Shown here: positions 7,467 to 15,118 of the stretch, one piece after another
How positions within the stretch are numbered: the first letter of the stretch is position 1
Layout of the letters: every line of letters begins with the position of its first letter
NCBI GenBank assembly: GCA_965199055.1
Contig: CBDAQR010000005.1
Span: forward strand, 1-18,616
Direction of reading: 5' to 3'
DNA length: 18,616 bases
DNA from: CBDAQR01 sp965199055
GTDB lineage: Bacteria; Pseudomonadota; Gammaproteobacteria; Pseudomonadales; Halieaceae
Program-made: the position numbers and the translations under genes
Notes under the pieces: generated by a model
Databases searched by the model: none
What the model was told of the DNA's origin: nothing
What the model saw: the letters and a program-made list of their open reading frames with translations, nothing else

Positions 7467-7743
7467 CCCACACTGGGGACCCGATGGCGATGGTCTCGCC
7501 TTCTGGCGACGGGCCGTCAAACTGCGCCTTGTCACCGACGACTGGCAGGTGAAACTCGCCGCACTTGCCGGGCCGCGGTTCGAAGACGCGGTCACCGCAT
7601 GGGTTGATGAAGCATCGGCTGCGGCCAGGCGCGACGGCCCGATGGCGGCCGCCGCCGGTGACACCAGGGGCAGACCTCGCTTCGGCGGAAGGTTCCCGGC
7701 AGACAACGCTCGAAAGCGAGGCAAGGCTATGCACTCGAAATGA
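7467..7743 (+). pseudogene. Unidentified open frame abutting the MITE
   Basis: A frame open directly from the MITE border gives about 90 codons, including DGDGLAFWRRAVKLRL and GPRFEDAVTAWVDEASAAARR, and ends at 7741-7743. The residue composition looks coding, but there is no good start codon at the border: the first candidates are internal (GTG near 7549). I do not recognise a family. It may be the 3' remnant of a gene cut by the MITE, or chance in GC-rich DNA. The 100 bp after it (7744-7845), before the HlyD stop, show nothing I can name. Confidence 0.3.
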
Positions 7744-7845
7744 CCTCATAAAAGCATCGGCAGCACCCATCTCTCAAGTCGCCGGAAACAACTTGGCAAT
7801 GCCGGCTCCACACCATCAGCTTCGGGCCCTTTGGGTCAAACACGC

Positions 7846-9174
7846 TCAACGCTCCCCCATGGCATCTTGGATTGTTCTGACGATCGGTGCAAAAAAGTAG
7901 CTTATGATGCGCCGAGAGTCAGTCGTGACGTCGATTGTCGCGGTCATGCCAGGGCGGAGCGGTAAGGCGTCAGCCCCGGCTTGAAGGTAACTCTCGTTTG
8001 GCTTGATCCGCACTATGTAGCCCCATCGGCCTTCGCTGTCCTCGGTGGAGTCTGCGGCGATCCCGGAGACCACACCGCGGACGAAGCCGAAGCGGTCCGA
8101 AGGATATGCGTCGAGGCGGACATTCGCGCGCTGACCAACTTCCATGAAGCCGATATCCTGGTTCGAGAATGTTCCTTCAAGCTCCAACTCGACCTCAGTC
8201 GGAACGATGCGCAACAATTCCGCACCGGCCTCTGTCACACCTCCGACGGTAAAGACCGTGAGTTGGTCAACCACACCCAAGGCTGGCGCTTCCAACTTCG
8301 CGGCAGCCACCCGTCGATCTGCTGCGCGCGCCTCTTCAGTGAGCGTCGCCAAGCGCGCGTCGATTTGGGCTTTGCGGTCTAGCGACGAGCTGCGCAGGTC
8401 GGCCGTCAAGCGCCTGCGCTCTGCGTCGAGCGCGGCGCGTTCGGCTACTTTTTTCTCAAGCTCGCGAAGGTAGACATCGTGTTCGCGCTCCAGTTCCGTA
8501 AACGCCTGCTGAATATCGAGGAATGCCGAGCGACTGGTCGTGCCCTTCTGCAGAAGCTGTTCGGACATGCGCAGTCGTTCAGCTTGAATATCCAGCGCTG
8601 CATTCACTCTGTCAATGTTGGCACCTGTGACCGCCTCGGAGCGTCGGTTAGCCTTCTCATGTGCTGCTATCTGAGCAAGAGAAGCGAGGTAATTCGCGAC
8701 TTCGGCGTTCAACAAGTTGCGTTGCTCTTCCTTGTAAGGATGCCCGCTCAAGGCTGCCGGTACGTCGAAAAGGCTTTCGGCTCGCGACACAAAATCCAGG
8801 TCGTCAGGATTATGACCGAGCGCACCAACCATGGCATCTATGCGCGCCAATTCGATGAGTAGCCTTTCCTGTTCAGCTAGAATTGTCCCGAGTTCCGCCA
8901 TAGCTTCTGTCGGGTCCAGTTCGATAAGGATATCGCCGTGGTTGACCGAGGTGCCATTGCGGACATGGATTGCAATAATCCGCCCGGAAAACTCCGGTTG
9001 AACCACCTGCACGCGGCTGACTGGAACGACACGTCCTGCACCACGGGCCACTACCTCAACCTTGAAAACGAAAGACATAACAAGAATGGCAATGAAGACA
9101 GAAATAGTCAAAAGGATGGTCGCGTGCAGCGTGGGCGACGCGATTTTCATCGGTTCGGAATAGGCTGTCATCAT
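7846..9174 (-). CDS. HlyD-family membrane fusion protein of a type I secretion system
   Basis: This 442-residue periplasmic adaptor would link the ABC exporter encoded just upstream to an outer-membrane TolC channel encoded elsewhere. It has one N-terminal membrane segment (about residues 17-40, TILLTISVFIAILVMSFVFK). A biotinyl-lipoyl-like half follows (VVQPEFSGRIIAIHVRNGTSVNHGDILIELD), then a long helical coiled-coil hairpin (about 95-280, rich in E/R/A). After that come the second lipoyl half (KLEAPALGVVDQLTVFTVGGVTEAG) and a beta-barrel domain containing the family-like LRPGMTATIDV near the C-terminus. Its ATG overlaps the exporter's stop (ATGA). It is the last gene of the operon. Confidence 0.95.
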   Translation of the reverse strand: MMTAYSEPMKIASPTLHATILLTISVFIAILVMSFVFKVEVVARGAGRVVPVSRVQVVQPEFSGRIIAIHVRNGTSVNHGDILIELDPTEAMAELGTILAEQERLLIELARIDAMVGALGHNPDDLDFVSRAESLFDVPAALSGHPYKEEQRNLLNAEVANYLASLAQIAAHEKANRRSEAVTGANIDRVNAALDIQAERLRMSEQLLQKGTTSRSAFLDIQQAFTELEREHDVYLRELEKKVAERAALDAERRRLTADLRSSSLDRKAQIDARLATLTEEARAADRRVAAAKLEAPALGVVDQLTVFTVGGVTEAGAELLRIVPTEVELELEGTFSNQDIGFMEVGQRANVRLDAYPSDRFGFVRGVVSGIAADSTEDSEGRWGYIVRIKPNESYLQAGADALPLRPGMTATIDVTTDSRRIISYFFAPIVRTIQDAMGER

Positions 9175-10835
9175 CGCAGAGCCTCGAAATCGATCACCTG
9201 ATCCGGACTCTGGAAGATGTCCGGGCTGTGGGTGATAACGATCAGAGTTGCCTCCTGTTTGAGCTTTAGCAATTCTGTCGCCATCCGGCGCTGAGACGCT
9301 CGGTCGAGTGCGCTGGTCGGCTCGTCAAGGATAATGACCTTCGGGTTTTGAACAAGAGAGCGGGCGATGGCGATACGCTGCCGCTGACCACCCGAAAGAG
9401 CGGACCCACGTTCCCCTACTTGGGTATCAAGACCAAGCGGGAGCTGTTCGACCAGAGTTTCGGCGGCCGATATCCTGAGGGCGCGAGTAATTCGCTTATT
9501 TGTGGCTTCTCTGTCGCCGAGTGTCAGGTTTTCGCGCAGTGTTCCTGAAAAAAGATAAGGTTCTTGCGGGACATATGCGATAAGGGTCCTAACGTCGTGA
9601 GGCTCGTATTGCGCAATGTTCTCCCCGCCGAGACGCACCTCGCCGCTGTCGGGAACGTCGATCCCCGAAGCAAGGCGACCGAAAGTCGATTTGCCAATCC
9701 CCGATGGACCAACAATCAGAGTTAGTGAATTTGGCGCCGCCGTGAAATTGAACCGGCGCAGGATCGGAGCAGATGGGATATAGGCAAAATCGACGTCGAT
9801 GAAGTCTAGCCGCTCATTGATGTCGCGCGGCAGTTTAGGCAGTGCACTGAAGGGCTCCATAGGCGTGTTGACTACATCACCCAAGCGCTGCCGCGACACA
9901 CGGACGTTTTGCCAGTTTTCCCATAGGCTAGAGAAATTCTCGATGGGACCCGTCACCTTTCCGGCAAGCAGATGAAATGCGACCAACTCCCCAAGGGTCA
10001 TTTGCCCCGCAAACACGAACTGAGCGCCGAAATAGACGATGCTGATGGTGACTGCCTTGTCAACGATGAACAGAAGCTTGTCGTTCCAAATATTCAAAAG
10101 ACCAACGCGGTATCCGGCATTGAGATTTGCATGCAGCGTTTCATCCAGACGCTCCAACATCTTCTCCTCGGCGCTGAGCGCCTTCACCGATGCAATACCG
10201 GAGATGTTCTCGACCATTTGGGTCTGGTGTGCGGCACCGGCATCGAATTGAACGCGCAGTCGCCGCCGCAGGAACGGACCGAAGCTGAGATAAATCAGAA
10301 TTTGTATTGGGAGCGCGGCCGATATGATGAGCGCCAGTTCCACAGAAAGCGCAATAAGAACCGCGATATAGATGAACACAAATACCAAATCGAGGAAGAC
10401 ACCTGTAGTAGTGCCCACCAGAAAAGACCTGATCGTATCGGTTTCGCTAATCCTTGCGATGGTCTCCCCAACGGACCATTTCCGGAAATGACTGAATGGC
10501 AGCTTGAACAGATGCTCGAATATCCGGGTGCCAAGTTCACGCGTGACGCGGTTGGCTGTCAACATCCCCAGCAGTAGCGATAAGACTTCGAAGCCTAGTT
10601 GGAACAGACTGACTGCCACGAAGATCGCCACCACGACCAGCAGCGATGCTTCGCGCTGGAAAGGCAGGATACGATCGATAATCACTTGGAAGATGAACGG
10701 TTCGACCAGCCCGATAAGACGCAAGCAGACCGCGAGGAAAAGAAGTTCTATATAGAGCGGAGTAAATTTCCAAAGCGTTATGCCGAACCATGAAAGCGGT
10801 ATTTCACCCGCGCGTTCTTTACGCTGGTTCGTCAT
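9171..10835 (-). CDS. HlyB-type ABC exporter (type I secretion ATPase/permease)
   Basis: This is a fused permease-ATPase of 554 residues. The N-terminal half has six hydrophobic segments typical of the exporter fold, including FIFQVIIDRILPF. The ATPase half carries Walker A GPSGIGKST, the signature LSGGQRQRIAIARSL, Walker B VIILDEPTSALD and the H-loop VITHSPD. No N-terminal C39 peptidase domain is present (the first membrane segment starts within about 25 residues), so leader removal must be done by another enzyme, plausibly the M16 pair encoded upstream. I prefer the ATG at 10835, which overlaps the previous stop as ATGA, over GTG at 10841. It is coupled to hlyD downstream. Confidence 0.95.
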   Translation of the reverse strand: MTNQRKERAGEIPLSWFGITLWKFTPLYIELLFLAVCLRLIGLVEPFIFQVIIDRILPFQREASLLVVVAIFVAVSLFQLGFEVLSLLLGMLTANRVTRELGTRIFEHLFKLPFSHFRKWSVGETIARISETDTIRSFLVGTTTGVFLDLVFVFIYIAVLIALSVELALIISAALPIQILIYLSFGPFLRRRLRVQFDAGAAHQTQMVENISGIASVKALSAEEKMLERLDETLHANLNAGYRVGLLNIWNDKLLFIVDKAVTISIVYFGAQFVFAGQMTLGELVAFHLLAGKVTGPIENFSSLWENWQNVRVSRQRLGDVVNTPMEPFSALPKLPRDINERLDFIDVDFAYIPSAPILRRFNFTAAPNSLTLIVGPSGIGKSTFGRLASGIDVPDSGEVRLGGENIAQYEPHDVRTLIAYVPQEPYLFSGTLRENLTLGDREATNKRITRALRISAAETLVEQLPLGLDTQVGERGSALSGGQRQRIAIARSLVQNPKVIILDEPTSALDRASQRRMATELLKLKQEATLIVITHSPDIFQSPDQVIDFEALR

Positions 10836-11797
10836 TGGCACTCCACAGCTTCTTGGGGCGTGCGAATGACACAGGCGCCTGGTAAACCATCCGCATTGGG
10901 TGAGACGACAATGATAATAATGCGGTCAGGTTTCGGGAAACCATTGCGTAATTGCGCCGCAAGCGTTTCGTCCGTCACACCATTGATCCCCTGGGCAAGC
11001 CGCAGTGTTCGACCAACTTCGAACCCGTCGAGCGCGCTCTGCAACTCTGCCCGGGCCTGATCCGCCACGAATTCGTCCAGCCCCGCGAACTGCCGCAGCG
11101 CGAAATCTGCCGCTGTATCGCGGGAGATTAGCCGGCCATCCTCCGGCAAACCGTCGAATAGCGCGTCGAGCGCACGACCTACATCCTTGGTATTGATGTC
11201 ACCCACCACAACAACGGCTTCGGGGTTTAGCATGAAGGTTTCGGCGTGCCAGGCAACCACATCGCCGCGCCTCACCGTTTCGAATGTTCCCGGCTCATCA
11301 AGGGACAACGCATTGCGCAAAGATGCGTGATCGAACACCGCACACCGCATTGCGTCGAATTCCAACCCGTCGCGGATGCGGTCGAACCACATTTGGTCGA
11401 GTGTTGGAGCGCGCAAATGCGCGTTCGCGATCGCTACAGTTTCGTCGAGATGGCTGCGCTCGAAGGACCATTCTCCGACAACTTGATCGTTTGCCGAAAC
11501 ATAGACCGTTCCCTCGGACTTCATGTCTGCGAAACGTTCTCCAACCCGGCCTGCGGGATACCCCTCGGCCCCGCCGACGAGAATTAGTTCGGTGCCGATG
11601 AGTGTCGCGGCCTTATTCACGCCCGGCCAATCCTTTGTCCAAGCGACATGGATCGCCACGGTCCCCTGCCCAAGTAGGTGAAGCAAAGTGAAGTTGATGC
11701 CGCCGGGACTGGCTTCGCGGCTGGCGACTGGTTTTTTCTCTTCGTTACAGGCGACGAGGAGTGAAAGGGTAGCGACAAGCATAACGAAGCGTATCAT
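10832..11797 (-). CDS. M16-peptidase-like lipoprotein without zinc ligands
   Basis: This 321-residue protein starts with a lipoprotein signal: MIRFVMLVATLSLLVAC, with the lipobox cysteine at residue 17. The rest resembles one M16 (insulinase/PqqG-like) half, for example WHAETFMLNPEAVVVVGDI and LRLAQGINGVTDETLAAQL, but no HxxEH motif is found. It is therefore probably the non-catalytic partner of the M16 protein encoded immediately upstream, as in heterodimeric M16 pairs. Its ATG overlaps the frame-corrected stop of that gene (ATGA), and its own stop overlaps the ABC start. An outer- or inner-membrane-anchored, periplasmic location is inferred. Confidence 0.8.
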   Translation of the reverse strand: MIRFVMLVATLSLLVACNEEKKPVASREASPGGINFTLLHLLGQGTVAIHVAWTKDWPGVNKAATLIGTELILVGGAEGYPAGRVGERFADMKSEGTVYVSANDQVVGEWSFERSHLDETVAIANAHLRAPTLDQMWFDRIRDGLEFDAMRCAVFDHASLRNALSLDEPGTFETVRRGDVVAWHAETFMLNPEAVVVVGDINTKDVGRALDALFDGLPEDGRLISRDTAADFALRQFAGLDEFVADQARAELQSALDGFEVGRTLRLAQGINGVTDETLAAQLRNGFPKPDRIIIIVVSPNADGLPGACVIRTPQEAVECQ

Positions 11798-11909
11798 TCG
11801 ACAGCTTCCTCCGGGCCGATAAAGGTCACGGCAGTGCGGCCCTCCCCGTCAAGCTGGCGCAAGAGCGCGTTGTGATGGTGTTGAGTGACAAACCGTCCTT
11901 GAGAAGTTC
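11794..11909 (-). other. Out-of-frame true C-terminus of the M16 peptidase
   Basis: In the frame shifted by one base, this stretch reads TSQGRFVTQHHHNALLR and then QLDGEGRTAVTFIGPEEAVE, a convincing M16 C-terminus. Its stop TGA (11796-11794) overlaps the ATG of the lipoprotein gene as ATGA, the coupling used throughout this operon. Dropping one A of the AA at 11907-11908 joins it to the upstream frame and gives a 400-residue protein. The cause is either a real recent mutation or a sequencing error. Confidence 0.75.
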
Positions 11910-12997
11910 AGGTCCCGTTCCGGCAGCGGCTCGCGCAAGCTGGAGACGCGGTTCAGCGTGTAATCGGCAATCCAACGCGCGGTTTCGTCTTCATCATCCC
12001 AATCGGGCCAGAATCCTTCGAAGTGACTGAATATACGGGAATATGTTTCGGGCGAAATGCCGGCAGCCGCACTTTCTGCAAGCGTTGTCTCGAACGCCTT
12101 TTGCAGAGCGTCCAGCGGCACGTTCCGGTCCGGCGCGGCGGTGAAGCTGATCCCTATAGCTTTCTCGTCAATGGGCCAAATTTGCACATCGAAGCTGCGC
12201 GCGATGGCGGCATCAAAGCGAAACGGATAGGCTAACTCGCCCGGCAAGTTGGTGTCGAGCATATCGCGTAGAAGCGCCGTCTGTGTTTCGAGAAGGTCAA
12301 ACTGAACGGGTTCGGGAAGCGCTACCACCCGCCTCCAGATCAATCGCCGCGCGGCATCAGGCTCAGGATAGCGCAGTTTAGTTGTGTCAGGTGCCGCAAG
12401 TCCAAACGGCGGCGGCGCGATCTCTGGCACATGCGTCATGGCATGCAGCGCTTTGGCTTCTTCATAGTCCAGTGCCGCGATCTCTTTCGGCGTCCCCATT
12501 GCCGAGGCGGCGATAGCGTTACCTAAATAGATAAACGCATCCATGACGCCGATAGCCTGCGCATCCGGGTTGTTCGCCATGCGGTGCTCGTATTCGCGAA
12601 GGATGATTTCCCGCTCCTCAGCGGCGAATGTGCGCGGGAGATCGATCGGAGCGAAGACCCCTGAGAGAGTTTTCAAAAGGTCCGGCAAGTCGTCCCGCGC
12701 GCCAGATAGCCAGTAGCAGACGGCATAATTGCTGGTCCATGCATTTGAACGGCGGTCGGCCGCCCTCGTCCTGCCAACTATGTTCTGCCTGGTGAGGTGT
12801 TCAGTATAGTGCTTGCTGACAGGGGTGGCGTTTTCGATAAGCAGGACTACGTGCGCATATAGGGCGCCATTTGAAGTCGTAACGATAATACTGGAACTGG
12901 TGTCACGCTCGGAAGTCGCTCCGAAAGCGAAGACACTAATCGTAGCCGCCGTGAGGTATGAAAAACCCATCCATCTATATAGGAGTTGTCTGTGCAT
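11849..12997 (-). CDS. Zinc M16-family peptidase, frameshifted near its C-terminus
   Basis: The inverted zinc motif HYTEH (HxxEH, residues 63-67 from the chosen start) and the downstream EEREIILREYEHR, which would carry the third ligand Glu, identify an M16 metallopeptidase. From MHRQLLYRWMGF (12997) there is a signal-peptide-like hydrophobic stretch; an in-frame extension to 13153 is open but looks non-coding. The frame ends at 11849 with an atypical tail after ...REPLPERDL. Near 11907 one extra base shifts it from a frame that would end ...RTAVTFIGPEEAVE and overlap the next ATG. The first ~60 residues before HxxEH are shorter than usual, so a second defect there is possible. Likely role: removal of the leader from the exported peptide. 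Confidence 0.8.
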   Translation of the reverse strand: MHRQLLYRWMGFSYLTAATISVFAFGATSERDTSSSIIVTTSNGALYAHVVLLIENATPVSKHYTEHLTRQNIVGRTRAADRRSNAWTSNYAVCYWLSGARDDLPDLLKTLSGVFAPIDLPRTFAAEEREIILREYEHRMANNPDAQAIGVMDAFIYLGNAIAASAMGTPKEIAALDYEEAKALHAMTHVPEIAPPPFGLAAPDTTKLRYPEPDAARRLIWRRVVALPEPVQFDLLETQTALLRDMLDTNLPGELAYPFRFDAAIARSFDVQIWPIDEKAIGISFTAAPDRNVPLDALQKAFETTLAESAAAGISPETYSRIFSHFEGFWPDWDDEDETARWIADYTLNRVSSLREPLPERDLNFSRTVCHSTPSQRALAPA

Positions 12998-13067
12998 GGA
13001 TCTCGTGTGATTTCCACTTCCGACCCCATAAATGCGGTCGTTTGAATGTAGGTCAACGCTGCCAGAA

Positions 13068-13205
13068 CTAGGACAATACAATCGGCCAATACGCGAACAC
13101 GAAGGTTTTTCTCGTAGCAACATCAAAACCTTCCGGTCCAGTAAGACCATCATACCACATTACACGACTCTCGGCCTGAAGGACCGGTATTTGGCTTGCG
13201 TCCAT
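13068..13205 (-). CDS. Possible 45-residue peptide between the precursor and M16 genes
   Basis: An ATG-initiated frame (start MDASQIPVLQ, containing VMWYDGLTGPEGFD) occupies most of the 252-bp gap between the 40-residue peptide gene and the M16 gene. There is no clear ribosome-binding site, and the region also holds open frames in the other two phases, so this may be chance or a decayed N-terminal part of the M16 gene. I recognise no family. The gap also carries an inverted repeat CCGGTCC/GGACCGG (13181-13187 and 13131-13137). Confidence 0.2.
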   Translation of the reverse strand: MDASQIPVLQAESRVMWYDGLTGPEGFDVATRKTFVFAYWPIVLS

Positions 13206-13249
13206 CAGATCAATTTAACAAACGCAGGCTATAGGGTAGGTTCCAATTG

Positions 13250-13372
13250 CTATCGTGAATAAAAGCCCCCGGCCCGCTGGCTTGCCGAGCGACTGCGACC
13301 ACCGCCGCGACTGCCACCGAAGCTGACGGTAACGTTTATATTAGCAAGCGCGTTTTTAGAGATATCACACAT
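13250..13372 (-). CDS. 40-residue Gly/Arg/Ser-rich peptide, candidate modified-peptide precursor
   Basis: This short gene begins MCDISKNALA and has a C-terminal half dominated by G, R and S (GGSRGGGRSRS, then a short tail ending FYSR). A ribosome-binding site AAGAAGGGA lies about nine bases upstream of the ATG. It sits between the SCP2/cupin gene (176 bp upstream) and the M16 gene, on the same strand as the whole operon, where a ribosomal peptide precursor would be expected. It has one lysine (residue 6) as a possible HlyC-type acylation site, plus several Asn and Arg that a Cupin_8 oxygenase could hydroxylate. A Gly-Gly pair at 19-20 could mark a leader/core border. All function is inference; the open frame and its ribosome-binding site are direct. 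Confidence 0.6.
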   Translation of the reverse strand: MCDISKNALANINVTVSFGGSRGGGRSRSASQRAGGFYSR

Positions 13373-13547
13373 TTCAGTCTTCCCTTCTTGTTGCGGATCG
13401 GATCTGCTATTCTTGCCGCCTTTGGTGTTCGCTGGGTTTTCTTTCCCGGCGGCTCAATCGGGTGATGAAAGATGCAACCTTCCCTCACCCACTCTCGCTC
13501 TCACCAGATCATCAATGCACCTGTAGGAGCGAAATCTGGTCTTGTGC
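13373..13547 (-). other. Intergenic stretch upstream of the peptide gene
   Basis: These 175 bp separate the cupin stop (13548) from the peptide ATG. I see only the ribosome-binding site at its 3' end and a weak interrupted hairpin (CTTTC-CCCG...CGGG-GAAAG in the middle). There is no further peptide gene longer than about 16 codons on the operon strand. A separate promoter for the peptide could lie here but no good -35/-10 pair stands out. Confidence 0.35.
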
Positions 13548-14669
13548 TCAGTAGCGCCAGAAATAACTTACCGACATGTTCGGGCTGTCCACAGCGTAGA
13601 CCTGATGGAACCAGCCTGCGGGCTGCACCAGCAACTCACCCGGGTTAAGCGTCACCGACAGGCACTTGGTTTCGCGCGCTTTCGGATAAAGTTCGTAATC
13701 CGGTGCTTCGGGCTTGAACCAGCAGGGCTGATACAGATTGTAGCTCTTCATTGGATAAATCAGGTCTTCCTGATCCGCCGAATAAAGGTCCAACCGTTTG
13801 CGTCCAAACACCTGAAAGAGGAAGCCGGTCAATGGGTCGCGGTGCAAGCTGGTCGTCGGGACATGTATCGGCACCAAGCCCAGCCAGAGTTGTGGTGGAA
13901 TGAAATCCTCCCGGTCAAAAAACAGCGGCCCGAAATCCGGCCACATTTCCTCGGGTAGATTCGCGCCGTCGGTATAGGGTTTAACGAAGCCCTCAATCGT
14001 GGTGTCATAAGGATTGGCTTCGAAGTCCTTCAACTCGGCTACGAAGTCCGCCATGGTCTGGCGATGACTGGCAGAGCGCACCCGCACGACCGCATCACTG
14101 TAGCATTCGGCGAGCTTGTCGATGTTCCAATCGCGGCATGGCGGCGTCGGCTCCAGTCCGGTGACAACGATGGGGCGGCTTTCTTCTATGACCTCAAGGA
14201 GTTGGCGCTGCGTCGCCATGTGCAAGTGTTCGACCTGCGCAAGGTTGCGATAGTCTTTAGTGGTGTGATATCGCACCGCTTTGCGGAATCGCGCCATGGT
14301 CCAATTGCTCGGCCTTTTGCAGGATTTCGCCAGATGATTGGCGTAGGCCAAATTTCCGGAAAATGTGATCGTTCCGATGATGTCCGGGTCGCGCCAATCG
14401 AGAAACTCAAACTCCTTGACGATGCGGTGGACCGTGGCGATCGGAATAATGACCTCTGTATCGGTCTCGCGGTCCATGTCATGTTGTTCGATAAACAAAT
14501 CATCGGCGAACCGGGCAATACAACTTTGGTCAGGGTGCTCCGGGATCGTGATCCGCACCGTTCCGCGAATGCCTTCAGGGTTTTCGAACCCTGTCCGCAG
14601 CAGATCTGCGAAGCCCTTGATCGCGGCGAGATCACTCTCGAATTCGGAAGCAGGACAGGCGACCTTCAT
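13548..14669 (-). CDS. SCP2-like domain fused to a Cupin_8 (JmjC-type) oxygenase
   Basis: This is a 373-residue two-part protein. Residues ~15-115 resemble an SCP2 sterol/lipid-carrier fold (pattern TEVIIPIATVHRIV...GTITFSGNLAYANHL). Residues ~150-373 are Cupin_8/JmjC-like, with the iron ligands HRD (His276, Asp278) and the distal His355 in QPAGWFHQVYA, as in Fe(II)/2-oxoglutarate hydroxylases. The likely reaction is side-chain hydroxylation of a peptide or protein. The lipid-carrier domain fits a lipid-bearing substrate, given the adjacent HlyC-type acyltransferase. The ATG overlaps the HlyC-like stop (ATGA). The substrate is not known; the 40-residue peptide encoded next is the obvious candidate. 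Confidence 0.82.
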   Translation of the reverse strand: MKVACPASEFESDLAAIKGFADLLRTGFENPEGIRGTVRITIPEHPDQSCIARFADDLFIEQHDMDRETDTEVIIPIATVHRIVKEFEFLDWRDPDIIGTITFSGNLAYANHLAKSCKRPSNWTMARFRKAVRYHTTKDYRNLAQVEHLHMATQRQLLEVIEESRPIVVTGLEPTPPCRDWNIDKLAECYSDAVVRVRSASHRQTMADFVAELKDFEANPYDTTIEGFVKPYTDGANLPEEMWPDFGPLFFDREDFIPPQLWLGLVPIHVPTTSLHRDPLTGFLFQVFGRKRLDLYSADQEDLIYPMKSYNLYQPCWFKPEAPDYELYPKARETKCLSVTLNPGELLVQPAGWFHQVYAVDSPNMSVSYFWRY

Positions 14670-15118
14670 GCCAAAACCGCCTCACGCGCTTTCCGCCGGT
14701 TTACACCGGTCCAGCGATTGACGGAGCGGGTTGAGCCGTCGCGGTGGCGGCGTAGACTGGTAGCTACCTCGTCGGGGAAGATGTTGTGTGTCATGTCGTG
14801 CAACACTTCACGGATGTTGGCGTAAGGTGTGATCCAATCGTTGAAGAACAACCGGTCGCCACAGGCCCATTCCCCCTGGGTCAGTGCACGCCCTGTGGTA
14901 TGAACATCGTGCTCAACATCCTGGGAGAGCCACGCCCAGGTAACCAGCGCCGTGGGCATGCCGCCGTCAGTCAGGTAGAAGCGGGCTTGTCCGCACCAGA
15001 GCGCCGGCAGGATCTCGACGCGAAAATAATCGCCCAGCTTGAACTGACGATGGTATTCGGACCGAGCGAGTAGCTCAAGCGCATAACCCGTGCTGGCGTA
15101 ATAGTCGATATTCACCAT
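14666..15118 (-). CDS. HlyC-type (toxin-activating) lysine acyltransferase
   Basis: This 150-residue protein matches the HlyC family in length and layout. The catalytic His is at residue 23 (EYHRQF), the same position as in E. coli HlyC. LPALWCGQARFYL is followed by ALVTWAWLSQDVE and GDRLFFNDWITPY, whose Asp94 corresponds to the second catalytic residue (Asp92 in HlyC); FPDEVATSLRR follows. HlyC enzymes move a fatty acyl group from acyl-ACP to lysines of RTX toxins in the cytoplasm. No RTX toxin is encoded here, so the substrate is probably different, perhaps the small peptide. Its start overlaps the preceding stop by 7 bp (ATGGTGA), and its stop overlaps the cupin ATG. Confidence 0.88.
   Translation of the reverse strand: MVNIDYYASTGYALELLARSEYHRQFKLGDYFRVEILPALWCGQARFYLTDGGMPTALVTWAWLSQDVEHDVHTTGRALTQGEWACGDRLFFNDWITPYANIREVLHDMTHNIFPDEVATSLRRHRDGSTRSVNRWTGVNRRKAREAVLA

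Noticed and set aside
9972..10577. 201-codon plus-strand frame opposite the ABC exporter
   Set aside because: It is antisense to clear transmembrane coding sequence and has no recognisable domain.
13131..13187. CCGGTCC/GGACCGG inverted repeat as a terminator
   Set aside because: The 43-nt loop is too long, and no T-run follows on the operon strand; it may be a coincidence or an operator pair.
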